Shown: piece after piece, positions 11,559 to 21,442 of the stretch | Layout: the number at the start of each line of letters is the position of its first letter | Numbering within the stretch: the first letter of the stretch is position 1 | Assembly (NCBI GenBank): GCA_902596775.1 | Contig: CACJVE010000002.1 | Span: 1 to 64,000 of the forward strand | Direction of reading: 5' to 3' | Origin: an uncultured SAR92 cluster bacterium | GTDB lineage: Bacteria; Pseudomonadota; Gammaproteobacteria; Pseudomonadales; Porticoccaceae | DNA length: 64,000 nucleotides | Translations under genes and position numbers: made by a program | The notes under the pieces: generated by a model | Database searches by the model: none | What the model was told of the DNA's origin: nothing | What the model saw: only the letters and a program-made list of their open reading frames with translations

Positions 11559-13145
11559 ATGAGTACTGAAAATAGCGAATTAAAACTGATGACTGATGAT
11601 GATATCCAATCGTTTATTATGGACGGGATATTTTCAATTTCTCCAGGTGTATCGGTCTCAACGCATCAAGAAATTCATAAATCATTAGTGCATTCATGTG
11701 AAACTGAGTCACCACTTGGTAATAATGTGCTATCTCGAATTCCTCAGATGCATCAAATTCTGCGAGATCCTAAAGTGAGTGGGTCCTTGACATCAATTCT
11801 TGGGGAAAATTATCTTTTACATCCGCATCGTGCTGTTCATCGAAGCACTCCTGTTTCTGAAGATACCTCCAATTTCGATATTTCTACAGATAAATACCTC
11901 TTAGGTAAAAATTCAACAGCAACATCTCTTTGGCATCAAGATGCTCAAAGTCCCACGGCTCGTGCAAGACACCACTTACCAAAATACGTTATAGGATTCT
12001 ACTTTCCTCATGAAGTAACAAGCTCCATGGGACCGACAAGATTCAAACTCGGAAGCTACATGCAAGAGGATGAATCGGCTGAGGATAACTTGTATCAACC
12101 AGCGCACATAAACGCGGGAACATTTATTCTCTGCCACTTTGACATGGTCCATGCTGGATTCCCCAATTTTGCAAACTTTGATAGATACCTAGTTAAGTTT
12201 GTATTTACAAGAACAGAATATCCTGTAAAACCGAGATGGGATATGAAAGATACATCATGGAAAACCTCATCTAATGCTATGACAAAAAATAGCTATCTTA
12301 ATGCATGGGAGCATATTTGGAACTGGTTATTAGGAGACGCAGCTGTCAGTAAAAACATACATGATTCCATGCAAAAGACTAACACTATTAAAGATCAAAG
12401 AATTGAGAGTATCTATCATCAGAGTAATCCTGAACAGATTGTCCCTTTAATAAAGAGGCTCAGATCTTGTGAGGGAGAGAATAGACATAAAAGAACTCTT
12501 ATCCAAACTGAAAAAGAAGAATACACACTACAAGATAAAAGAACAGATGAGCGGAGATGGAATGAGAGAGCAGTAGTGATGGAGGACGAGTCGTATGCGC
12601 TTGCCTCAATTGGAGAACCCGCACTAGACGATGTGCTCAAACTTCTTGACTCGAATGACCCTTGGATACAGATAAATGGTATTTTTATTATTGGTGAAAT
12701 AGGCTATTCATCAGAGAAAATAGTTGAAATACTCAGTAAATTTTTACAAAGTCCCCATCAAGAGGTGATCAGACAAACACTAGATACTCTAGCAGTAATG
12801 CCAAATCAAATTACTAGCGCCTGTTTGTCTGCTATTAGTGCCTTACTCAAAGAAAAACCCGCTAACTGGCTGAACGCAATTGTGGAAAGAGGATGGACAG
12901 CTTCAGATCAAATCTACCTTAACGCATCAATCTTATTGCTGAATTGCTCTTATAAAGGTAAGAATAAAGATAATCTTGAAAGTGTGCTCAATAATATTTT
13001 ACAGTTCTCTTCAGGATACTCATCAATCGTCGCCTCCAAGGCCTTGGTTAACCTTGGGAGTTCAACTGCAATCAATACTGCGTTAACTTATTTCTCCGAC
13101 AGGGCATGGGATGATACGCTCATTCCTTCAAAAAAAAGATATTAA
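11559..13145 (+). CDS. Phytanoyl-CoA dioxygenase (PhyH)-like domain fused to C-terminal HEAT-like repeats
   Basis: WHQD (HxD) and CHFDMVHAGFPNFANFDRYLVKFVFTR (distal His/Arg); C-terminal ALASIGEPALDDVLKLLDSNDPWIQINGIFIIGEIG repeats. Confidence 0.7.
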   Translation: MSTENSELKLMTDDDIQSFIMDGIFSISPGVSVSTHQEIHKSLVHSCETESPLGNNVLSRIPQMHQILRDPKVSGSLTSILGENYLLHPHRAVHRSTPVSEDTSNFDISTDKYLLGKNSTATSLWHQDAQSPTARARHHLPKYVIGFYFPHEVTSSMGPTRFKLGSYMQEDESAEDNLYQPAHINAGTFILCHFDMVHAGFPNFANFDRYLVKFVFTRTEYPVKPRWDMKDTSWKTSSNAMTKNSYLNAWEHIWNWLLGDAAVSKNIHDSMQKTNTIKDQRIESIYHQSNPEQIVPLIKRLRSCEGENRHKRTLIQTEKEEYTLQDKRTDERRWNERAVVMEDESYALASIGEPALDDVLKLLDSNDPWIQINGIFIIGEIGYSSEKIVEILSKFLQSPHQEVIRQTLDTLAVMPNQITSACLSAISALLKEKPANWLNAIVERGWTASDQIYLNASILLLNCSYKGKNKDNLESVLNNILQFSSGYSSIVASKALVNLGSSTAINTALTYFSDRAWDDTLIPSKKRY

Positions 13146-14695
13146 AATAATTTTTTTAAATACTCCTCTGGGAGCTTTCTAGTCGCTTTGGAGACAATAT
13201 AAGTTAGAAACGTTGATACTATCTCCCCTATGAAAGTGCATGCAAACGGGTTTGGACCCTGCACTATTAACCAATTAGCTGCGCTATGTAAGTAAGGAAA
13301 ATGTATAAACCATATAGGGTTTATAAGCTGTGCATGCAAAACTATAAAAGTTGCCATTCCAGAAATTAAGCCCGCATAGGCTCCAATCTTGGTTACACCT
13401 CTCCAGAGAGCGCCGAGAATCAAAGGCCCAGAAAATGCAGCCATCATTCCCCCGATCCCTATCCAAACAATTAATGCAACATTTTTATTTATCAATGACT
13501 GTGCAAAAAAAGCGCATAAGATTAAAATTAAAATTGTCGAGAGTCTTGATATATTCAATACGTTACGATCAATTTGAGATTCACTCAAATTTATTGCCCT
13601 TTTTGGAATATATGTTTTTCTATACAGATCATTGGCTATAATCTGCGATGACGAGATCACCAGCCCATCGGCCGTGCTCATTACAGCTGACAATATCCCA
13701 ATTCCAATCAATGCGGCTAGCCAAGAGGGAAATATTTCGATGAAGAGCAGAGGCAAAGCCTGATTCGGATTACCACTTCCAGTTAATAAATCTTCACCAA
13801 AGTGGGCTCGAGCAAGAAAACCTCCAATTCCCATGAGTGAGAGTGTAAGACCAAAAGATGCAGCCATCCAAATGAAAGTAGCTCGGTCGTTTGGTGACTT
13901 TAGTGCCCATATTTTATTACCAAGATGGGGTAATAATCCCAAAGGGATATGAGCAAAAACAATTACGATTACTGACCACCACGAGGAGAAAAGAGAACTC
14001 TCACTGTTAAAAATATCAGTCAAGAGAGGATCCTGATCCCTTAACTCTCTAATCAATCCCGAAGGACCTCCTTCCAATCCAACACCATTTAGGGTTATAA
14101 AAACCACAATAATAGCTAGAATCAGCATCATTCCGCCTTGAATTCCATCAGATAAAATGTCTGCATGGGCCCCGCCCATAACGACATAAAATAGTAATAC
14201 TAAAGTTGTTATGATGAGTGCGGAGGATTTTCCTAAACCAAGCATTAATTGAAACATCACAAGTCCAGAGACCAACTGTCCAATCAAATAAAATAAAAGA
14301 ATTAAAGACATTAATGCTACTAAAATTCTTATTCCATCGGATTGATATCTTTCTCCTAAATATTCAGGAATAGATCTGTTACCAAAACGTTCACCGACCG
14401 TACTCACCAAACGCATTGATATGAGCACCCCTATGTAGACGCCCACCGGATACAGAAAAATGTACCATAATGATGATGTCCCCCATTGATATGCAAGTGC
14501 TGGAAGCCCTAAAAATGTTGCCCCACTGGCTGTCGTAGCAGCATAAGCTAAAGCAAGAAAAAATGGCCCGTAAGATCCACGAGCAGTTGCAAAATCATCA
14601 GCGCTTTTGATTTTACGTTGTGCATAAAATCCAATACAACACATAATGCCGATGTACATTAGCAAAAATAACCATGACCAGTTGATTAAACTCAC
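13142..14695 (-). CDS. Sodium:solute symporter (SSS family)
   Basis: Multi-TM; KSADDFATARGSYGPFFLALAYAATTASGATFLGLPALAYQWG and SAVMSTADGLVISSSQIIANDLYR. Confidence 0.88.
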   Translation of the reverse strand: MSLINWSWLFLLMYIGIMCCIGFYAQRKIKSADDFATARGSYGPFFLALAYAATTASGATFLGLPALAYQWGTSSLWYIFLYPVGVYIGVLISMRLVSTVGERFGNRSIPEYLGERYQSDGIRILVALMSLILLFYLIGQLVSGLVMFQLMLGLGKSSALIITTLVLLFYVVMGGAHADILSDGIQGGMMLILAIIVVFITLNGVGLEGGPSGLIRELRDQDPLLTDIFNSESSLFSSWWSVIVIVFAHIPLGLLPHLGNKIWALKSPNDRATFIWMAASFGLTLSLMGIGGFLARAHFGEDLLTGSGNPNQALPLLFIEIFPSWLAALIGIGILSAVMSTADGLVISSSQIIANDLYRKTYIPKRAINLSESQIDRNVLNISRLSTILILILCAFFAQSLINKNVALIVWIGIGGMMAAFSGPLILGALWRGVTKIGAYAGLISGMATFIVLHAQLINPIWFIHFPYLHSAANWLIVQGPNPFACTFIGEIVSTFLTYIVSKATRKLPEEYLKKLF

Positions 14696-14853
14696 TTTTC
14701 AAAAACCTCAACATCGCAAAAAAAAAAATCGTTTGATGTACAATAATAGCTCCAAATAATTAATAACAATGAAAACTCTGATTTATAATCACTTGTAGTA
14801 TAAATCTATAATAAAAGACAAATCTATCTCGAGCAAAACGATCAGTTCAATCA

Positions 14854-14888
14854 ATATGAAATATGAAATATGAAATATGAAATATGAA
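14854..14888 (+). repeat. Five tandem copies of heptamer ATATGAA upstream of CaiB gene
   Basis: (ATATGAA)x5 read directly; the last copy contains the ATG at 14884 used by the ORF track. Confidence 0.95.
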
Positions 14889-16113
14889 AGAGGAGCCTAA
14901 AATGTCTCTAAATAAGCAAAATCCGAGACCTCTTGAAAATTTAAAGGTCCTTGAGCTCGGACACATCCTTGCAGGCGCTTTCTCCGCAACGATACTTGGT
15001 TACTTTGGAGCACATGTTATAAAAGTTGAACCTCCGAAATTAGGAGATCCAATACGAACCTGGAGAACTTTAAAGGACGGCACCTCACTTTGGTGGTGGA
15101 GTTTGGGAAGAAATAAGAAATCAATAACGGTTAATTTGAAGTCTGAAGAAGGTCAAAAAATAATCCGAGATTTGTGTAAACACTGCGACGTTTTGATAGA
15201 AAATTTTCGACCTGGTCAAATGGAGGACTGGAATCTCGGGCCAGAGGACATTAAAAAAGTAAATGATCGGATAATCTATACTCGAATATCTGGCTATGGT
15301 CAAACCGGACCTTATTCTAAAAAACCAGGATTTGCGTCAGTCTGCGAGGGATTTGGTGGATTCAGATATCTTAATGGTGTCCCAGGAGAATTGCCGGTTC
15401 GACCTAACTTAAGCCTTGGAGATACATTGGCTGGCATCCATGCAGCCTTGGGCGTTTGCATGGCATACATAAGGCAGCTCGAAAACGAAAAAGAGAGTGG
15501 CCAAGTCGTAGATGTTTCTATTTTTGAATCAGTTTTTAATATGCTTGAAGCTGTGGTACCAGAATATTCCGGTGCTGGTGAAATTCGAGAACCAGCGGGC
15601 ACTACAATAACGGGAATTGTGCCCTCGAATACATATCGATGCGCAGATAGAAAACTAATAATTATTGGTGCGAATACTGAATCAATGTTCAAAAGGCTAA
15701 TGTATGCATTAGATCGCAAAGATTTGGCTGAAGATGAAAATTTGTCAGATAACGCAGGTCGTGTTGCAAACGAGCAAAAAATTGACGATGCAATATCTGA
15801 CTGGACTAAAAGAACCACTCAAAAAGAAGCTTTAACTATACTTGAAGATTCAAGAGTCGCGGCAGGACCTATACTTAATATACAAGACATGTTTGAAGAT
15901 CCGCATTACCAAGCGAGGGAGCTTTTTGAAGAGGTCTCAGCAAATGGTGAACCTATCAAAATACCCGCAATTATGCCAAGGCTTGAGAGAACACCAGGAT
16001 ACACTGACGCCGCAGGCCCTACTCTAGGGGCAGATACTGAGCAAGTTTTGCAAGAGTTTCTATCTATGGATGAAGATTTAATTGAAAAACTTAAGAAACA
16101 AGAAATAATTTAA
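14884..16113 (+). CDS. CaiB/BaiF family CoA-transferase (start 14884 or 14902)
   Basis: PLENLKVLELGHILAGAFSATILGYFGAHVIKVEPPKLGDPIRTWR; IYTRISGYGQTGPYSKKPGFA. Confidence 0.92.
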   Translation: MKEEPKMSLNKQNPRPLENLKVLELGHILAGAFSATILGYFGAHVIKVEPPKLGDPIRTWRTLKDGTSLWWWSLGRNKKSITVNLKSEEGQKIIRDLCKHCDVLIENFRPGQMEDWNLGPEDIKKVNDRIIYTRISGYGQTGPYSKKPGFASVCEGFGGFRYLNGVPGELPVRPNLSLGDTLAGIHAALGVCMAYIRQLENEKESGQVVDVSIFESVFNMLEAVVPEYSGAGEIREPAGTTITGIVPSNTYRCADRKLIIIGANTESMFKRLMYALDRKDLAEDENLSDNAGRVANEQKIDDAISDWTKRTTQKEALTILEDSRVAAGPILNIQDMFEDPHYQARELFEEVSANGEPIKIPAIMPRLERTPGYTDAAGPTLGADTEQVLQEFLSMDEDLIEKLKKQEII

Positions 16114-16125
16114 ATTTTATCGAAA

Positions 16126-16167
16126 ATGTTCGGTTAGCTCTTAAATAAGAACCAACCGAACGTTATT
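16126..16167. terminator. Bidirectional terminator-like hairpin between convergent genes
   Basis: GTTCGGTTaGcTCTTAaaTAAGAaCcAACCGAAC flanked by A/T tracts. Confidence 0.7.
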
Positions 16168-16178
16168 TTCAGACTTAA

Positions 16179-17651
16179 TTATTCATCAAAATCGATAAAC
16201 CCACCCCCGCCAGCGTCTGCATCCGGGGGAGTAAATCCAAGCAATGCCTTAGTTTCCAGAAATTCCTCAAGTCCCCAACCGCTGAACTCTCTTCCATTTC
16301 CCGATTGCTTGTAGCCACCAAATGGAGCATTAATATCCAAACCTGCACCATTTAAGTGAACATTACCAGCGCGCAATCTGCTGCCTATTGACTTTGCTTT
16401 ATCTAAGCTTTGAGCTGAAACATATGCTGATAAACCGTAAACCGTGTCATTTGCGATCCTTATAGCATCTTCTTCATCAGAGTAAGGCACCAAAGAAAGC
16501 ACGGGGCCGAAAATTTCCTCCTTTGCTATTGTCATATTATTTTTGACATTGGCGAATACAGTTGGCTTAACAAAGTAACCTTTCTCAAGACCTTCAGGTT
16601 TTCCCAATCCGCCGGTTTTTAGATCAGCTCCTTCATCAATACCTTTCTGAATTAACGCCTGAACTTTATTGAATTGCAGTTCTGAAACGAGCGGCCCAAC
16701 CTGAGTATCTTCATTCTCTGGATTACCAACTATAATCGAATCCATAGCCTCACTTGCAATCTCAGCTGCTTCCTCCATCCTATGAGCTGGAACCAACATC
16801 CTCGTAGCAGCATTACAGCTTTGTCCTGTATTTAGGCACATTCCTACCGCGTCTCTTGCAACAGACTCTACAAAACTCTCATCGTCAACTATTATATTCG
16901 CTGATTTCCCTCCTAACTCTTGGCAGACTCGCTTAATTGTTTTTGCTGATTCTTCTGCAACTGAGACCCCAGCTCGCGTTGAGCCAGTGAATGACATCAT
17001 ATCAACATCAGGATGAGAAGACATTGCAACTCCAACAGTTGGGCCATATCCATTCACTAAGTTAAAAACGCCCGGTGGGGTTCCAGCCTCGTGCATAATT
17101 TCAGTGAAAACAATCGCATTAAAGGGGGCTATTTCAGATGGCTTTAACACCATCGTACATCCCGCCGCAATAGCAGGCCCTACTTTTGCAGTAATTTGAT
17201 TCACGGGCCAATTCCAAGGAGTGATCAAACCACATACTCCTATTGGTTCGCGAACAACATGCGATGTTCCAACTTCTTCAGAAAATTTAAACTTTTCGAC
17301 AGCTGTTTTTGCAAAGAGCAAATGGCCCAAACCTGCGGGTGCTTGGGCCGCATTCGACATGGATATTGGTGCTCCCATTTCCTGTGATACGCAAGCTGCA
17401 ATCTTTTCCATCTTTGCTTTATAAGCGGCGATTATTCTATCTAGTAAAGCCATTCTCTCTTCAATCGAAGTTTTTGAAAATGTTTCAAATGCTTTTTTTG
17501 CAGCGGCAACTGCATTATTTACATCATTCTCATTGCCCATCGCAACTGTCCCTATAACCTCTTCAGTTGCTGGATTAATTACTTCGCATTCATCATTAGT
17601 CGATGGTGAGACCCACTCACCATTTATGTAAAACTTATCTGCCTTGTACAT
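16179..17651 (-). CDS. NAD(P)-dependent aldehyde dehydrogenase family protein
   Basis: GLITPWNWPVNQITAKVGPAIAAGCTMVLKPSE; FTGSTRAG; QELGGKSANII; NTGQSCNAATRML. Confidence 0.93.
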   Translation of the reverse strand: MYKADKFYINGEWVSPSTNDECEVINPATEEVIGTVAMGNENDVNNAVAAAKKAFETFSKTSIEERMALLDRIIAAYKAKMEKIAACVSQEMGAPISMSNAAQAPAGLGHLLFAKTAVEKFKFSEEVGTSHVVREPIGVCGLITPWNWPVNQITAKVGPAIAAGCTMVLKPSEIAPFNAIVFTEIMHEAGTPPGVFNLVNGYGPTVGVAMSSHPDVDMMSFTGSTRAGVSVAEESAKTIKRVCQELGGKSANIIVDDESFVESVARDAVGMCLNTGQSCNAATRMLVPAHRMEEAAEIASEAMDSIIVGNPENEDTQVGPLVSELQFNKVQALIQKGIDEGADLKTGGLGKPEGLEKGYFVKPTVFANVKNNMTIAKEEIFGPVLSLVPYSDEEDAIRIANDTVYGLSAYVSAQSLDKAKSIGSRLRAGNVHLNGAGLDINAPFGGYKQSGNGREFSGWGLEEFLETKALLGFTPPDADAGGGGFIDFDE

Positions 17652-17885
17652 CTATAGTCTCCCTCTGCTTTTTGATTTATAACTTGAATCGTTTTTACAT
17701 ATTGTTTTCTCACATTAAATCACTAACAGTTATAAATTGCATCCCGTTTACCTCTGCAAATTAACCCAGAATTTTTTGGGTTTATGACAAATCCAAAGAA
17801 TCTATAAATCATTGGTAATGTAAGATAAGCTAGAACAAGAAATGTAATCCAAGAAAAACAGACTTCTCCTCAATAGGTGTAACTG

Positions 17886-18989
17886 ATGAAAACAAAAGCA
17901 GCCGTTCTTTTTGAGGCCAACAAAAAACTTGAAATTTGTAATGTTGATTTGGCGAAACCTCAAAAAGGCGAAGTATGTGTAGAGATGAAGGCAGCTGGGG
18001 TTTGCCATACTGACTACAGTGTTATGAAAGGACAACTAAATGCGCCATTACCAGCAATTCTAGGTCATGAGGGAGCTGGTGTTGTAATTGAAGTTGGAGA
18101 TGGCGTCTCGGATATACAACTTGGTGATCATGTCATTCCATTATGGCGCTTGTCATGCGGTGAATGTGAGTATTGCCTCAGAAGACGCCCCGCACTGTGC
18201 GCGGTTGGTAGTAAAATAAGATCCTCTGGAAGGATGAGTGATGGCCGCAGTCGATTCAGTTTCAAAGGTAAAGAAATTTTTCATTTTGCAGGTGTTTCTG
18301 CATTCTCTAATTTTAGCGTCATTCCGGAAGGAGCAGTTTTAAAAATATCTAAAGATCTTCCATTCGATTTAGCTGCTTTAATAGGATGTTCAGTCATAAC
18401 GGGTGTAGGATCAGCAATGAATGCTGCAGAAATGAGACCTGGTTGTTCAGTTGCCGTGTTCGGTGCCGGCGGCATTGGTGTCAACGTTATACAAGGAGCA
18501 ATTCTAGAGGGTGCAAAGGAAATCATAGCAATTGACCAATATGATTCGAGACTTGAACAGGCAAAAACCTTTGGAGCGACAAAGTTAATTAATTCAAAAA
18601 AAGAAGATCCAGTCGCGGCTATAAGACAATTCACAAACGAAAGAGGTGTTGATTTTGCATTCGAGGCTGTCGGACTTCCAATAACAATTCAACAAGCGTA
18701 TGAGTCGTTATCGAAAGCGGGAAAAGCAATCGTCATCGGTATCCCCTCGAACACAGCAAAAATTTCAATCTCTGCTGTACCACTTGTTTTTGAGGAACGG
18801 ACTATTACTGGATCTCTCTACGGTTCTGCGTCGCCAAGACTTGATATACCAAAAATGATAAACCTCTATAAAGATGGGAAACTCAATCTCGAAAAACTAT
18901 TGACTAACCAGTATCCTCTTGAAGAAATAAATGAGGCCTATGATGCAATGATGTCAGGCGAGTCTTTGCGAAGTGTGGTTACCTTTTAA
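17886..18989 (+). CDS. Zinc-dependent alcohol dehydrogenase (MDR superfamily)
   Basis: AAGVCHTDYSVMKG, GHEGAGVVIEVGDGV, CGECEYCLRRRPALC structural Zn site, GAGGIGVNVIQGA. Confidence 0.92.
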   Translation: MKTKAAVLFEANKKLEICNVDLAKPQKGEVCVEMKAAGVCHTDYSVMKGQLNAPLPAILGHEGAGVVIEVGDGVSDIQLGDHVIPLWRLSCGECEYCLRRRPALCAVGSKIRSSGRMSDGRSRFSFKGKEIFHFAGVSAFSNFSVIPEGAVLKISKDLPFDLAALIGCSVITGVGSAMNAAEMRPGCSVAVFGAGGIGVNVIQGAILEGAKEIIAIDQYDSRLEQAKTFGATKLINSKKEDPVAAIRQFTNERGVDFAFEAVGLPITIQQAYESLSKAGKAIVIGIPSNTAKISISAVPLVFEERTITGSLYGSASPRLDIPKMINLYKDGKLNLEKLLTNQYPLEEINEAYDAMMSGESLRSVVTF

Positions 18990-18992
18990 TGC

Positions 18993-20423
18993 TTAGCTGG
19001 CAGTGTATGAAGTTTTCACTGTGGTATAAAATTCTTTAGCATATTGCCCTTGCTCGCGAGCACCATAACTAGATGATTTTGTGCCTCCAAAGGGCACATG
19101 ATAATCAACCCCAGCAGTTGGCAGGTTAACCTGAGCTATACCAGATTGCGAATGTCTCTTAAAGTGAGTGGCATGCTTCAATGAATTTGTAACTATCCCA
19201 GCAGACAAACCGAACTCTGTATCATTAGCAATATTCAGCGCTTCATCATAGTTTTTTACTTTAATTACACTCGCAATAGGCCCAAAAATCTCTTCTTGAT
19301 TTATTCGCATGTTATTGTGAGTATCTATAAAGAGTGCTGGCGTTAAAAAATTTCCCTCTGTTTCTCGAGCAACTCTTTCGCCCCCGCAAAAGAGTGAAGC
19401 TCCCTCACTTTTGCCAATTTCGATATAACTTAAATCTTGTTCCAACTGCCTTTGATCTACTACGGGTCCGATATCAGTTTCTTTTTTAAGTGCATGATCT
19501 GTCCTTAAATTTGTAATTTTTTCTTTCATCTGTTTTATAAACTTACTGTAGATTCCATCCGTTACTATCAAACGACTTGACGCAGTGCATCTCTGTCCAG
19601 TGGAATAAAATGCTCCCTGTATTGCACAGTCTGTGGCTCTATCCAGATCGGCATCATCAAGGACAATTAAAGGATTCTTTCCCCCCATTTCAAGCTGCAC
19701 CTTTGCCATTCTTGAAACAGCAGATTGCGCTACTTTTCTTCCTGTCGAAACGGAGCCAGTAAAACTTATTGCATTAACCTTATGATTGTTGGTGATCGTG
19801 TCACCTACATCTGCGCCCTTACCCATTACTAAATTGAAAACTCCAGGAGGAATGCCCGATTCTACAATAATTTCAGTGAGCGCATGTGCAAGTGCTGGTA
19901 CTAATTGTGCCGGCTTGAATACAACTGAATTTCCAAAAGCAAGCGCAGGTGCAATTTTCCATGCTGGAATAGATATTGGAAAGTTCCATGGAAGTATTAA
20001 ACCAACTACACCAACGGCAGATCGTGAAATAGATACATCTATCCCGGGCCGCGTTGAATTAAAAAAATCTCCTTTTTGCCGAAGTACCTCCGCACCAAAA
20101 AACTTGAAAATATGCCCGGCACGGATAACCTCACCTATCCCCTCAGCAGCAGTTTTCCCTTCCTCGCGAGAGAGAAGCATTCCAAGTTCTTGACTCCGAC
20201 TCAGAATATTATTTCCGACCTTATCTAAAATATCGCTTCTAAACTGAAGCGGAGAATCTGACCATTCTTTTAAGGCAGCACTTGCAGAATCTATCGCCAT
20301 ATTGGTTTGATTAATATCTGCTTGTGCAAACTGTCCAATCACATCAGATAAGTCTGACGGATTAATATTATTAATATAATCAACGCCCTCTGTCCAATTA
20401 CCCGCAATATAATTTTTCTTCAT
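18993..20423 (-). CDS. Aldehyde dehydrogenase family protein
   Basis: VGLILPWNFPISIPAWKIAPALAFGNSVVFKPA; QLEMGGKNPLIVLDDADLD; STGQRCTASSRLI. Confidence 0.92.
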   Translation of the reverse strand: MKKNYIAGNWTEGVDYINNINPSDLSDVIGQFAQADINQTNMAIDSASAALKEWSDSPLQFRSDILDKVGNNILSRSQELGMLLSREEGKTAAEGIGEVIRAGHIFKFFGAEVLRQKGDFFNSTRPGIDVSISRSAVGVVGLILPWNFPISIPAWKIAPALAFGNSVVFKPAQLVPALAHALTEIIVESGIPPGVFNLVMGKGADVGDTITNNHKVNAISFTGSVSTGRKVAQSAVSRMAKVQLEMGGKNPLIVLDDADLDRATDCAIQGAFYSTGQRCTASSRLIVTDGIYSKFIKQMKEKITNLRTDHALKKETDIGPVVDQRQLEQDLSYIEIGKSEGASLFCGGERVARETEGNFLTPALFIDTHNNMRINQEEIFGPIASVIKVKNYDEALNIANDTEFGLSAGIVTNSLKHATHFKRHSQSGIAQVNLPTAGVDYHVPFGGTKSSSYGAREQGQYAKEFYTTVKTSYTAS

Positions 20424-20617
20424 GAATAAAAGCGCTCCCGCGAAGCTTAACCTTGAATGTAGGGTGAATTTAAGTGCTGGATTTAAGTTAATAGTAATAA
20501 ATCAAATTCACCGGTTCAACAAAAATAGCGAGAAATAAGAAGAGAAAGGGCACAAAGATGATTCGGCAAGTGGGACAAATAACTTCTAGTTGACTGCTAA
20601 CTCTGCACATGTGTTAA

Positions 20618-21427
20618 TTGAAAAATAAAACCATAAAAGATAGAGAAGCTATGAGCAAAGTTTTATTTACAAAAGATAATAATGGGATTGCTAGAATCAC
20701 ACTTAATAACCCAGAAAAACAAAATGCGTTCGATGATGAAATCATATTGGATTTAATAAATATCTTAAATAAAATTGAACATTCTCAGGATTTAAGACTG
20801 GTAATTCTTTCATCAAACGGAAAGAATTTTTCCGCTGGTGCGGACCTAAATTGGATGAAAAGAATGTCAAATGCAAGTTATGACGAAAATATGAGAGATG
20901 CTTCATCATTAACAACCATGCTCCAAAAATTAAATAATCTTGCTCAACCAACGTTGGTAATAATTAAAGGCGCTGTTTTCGGCGGTGGTGTCGGACTAGT
21001 GAGTTGTTGTGACATTTCAATCGCGAGTAATGAATCGATTTTCTCTCTGAGTGAGGTCAAGGTGGGACTGGTACCCGCCACTATAGGTCCTTATGTAATT
21101 CAGGCTATTGGCGAGAGAAATGCTAGAAGATTTTTTCTGACTGGAGAGAGATTTGGGGCCGAAGTTGCTAGAGAAATCAATCTGGTGCATGAGGTGATCA
21201 ATGAAAATGAACTAGATGAAAAAATCGAGTTTTTTATAAAGCTATTCAAAAAGAATGGACCAAAAGCCGTATTGGCTGCAAAAAAGATTATCGCTGACGT
21301 TGCAAACAAGGAGATTGATGCCGCTATTATAAATCACACCTGCCACGTAATCTCTGAACTAAGAATGAGTGATGAGGGTAAAGAGGGCGTCTCAGCTTTT
21401 CTTGAGAAAAGAAATCCTAACTGGTGA
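20618..21427 (+). CDS. Enoyl-CoA hydratase/isomerase family protein (start may be 20651)
   Basis: RITLNNPEKQNAFDDEI; LSSNGKNFSAGADLNWMKRM; VFGGGVGLVSCCDISIAS. Confidence 0.92.
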   Translation: MKNKTIKDREAMSKVLFTKDNNGIARITLNNPEKQNAFDDEIILDLINILNKIEHSQDLRLVILSSNGKNFSAGADLNWMKRMSNASYDENMRDASSLTTMLQKLNNLAQPTLVIIKGAVFGGGVGLVSCCDISIASNESIFSLSEVKVGLVPATIGPYVIQAIGERNARRFFLTGERFGAEVAREINLVHEVINENELDEKIEFFIKLFKKNGPKAVLAAKKIIADVANKEIDAAIINHTCHVISELRMSDEGKEGVSAFLEKRNPNW

Positions 21428-21442
21428 ATTTACTTATTTTCT

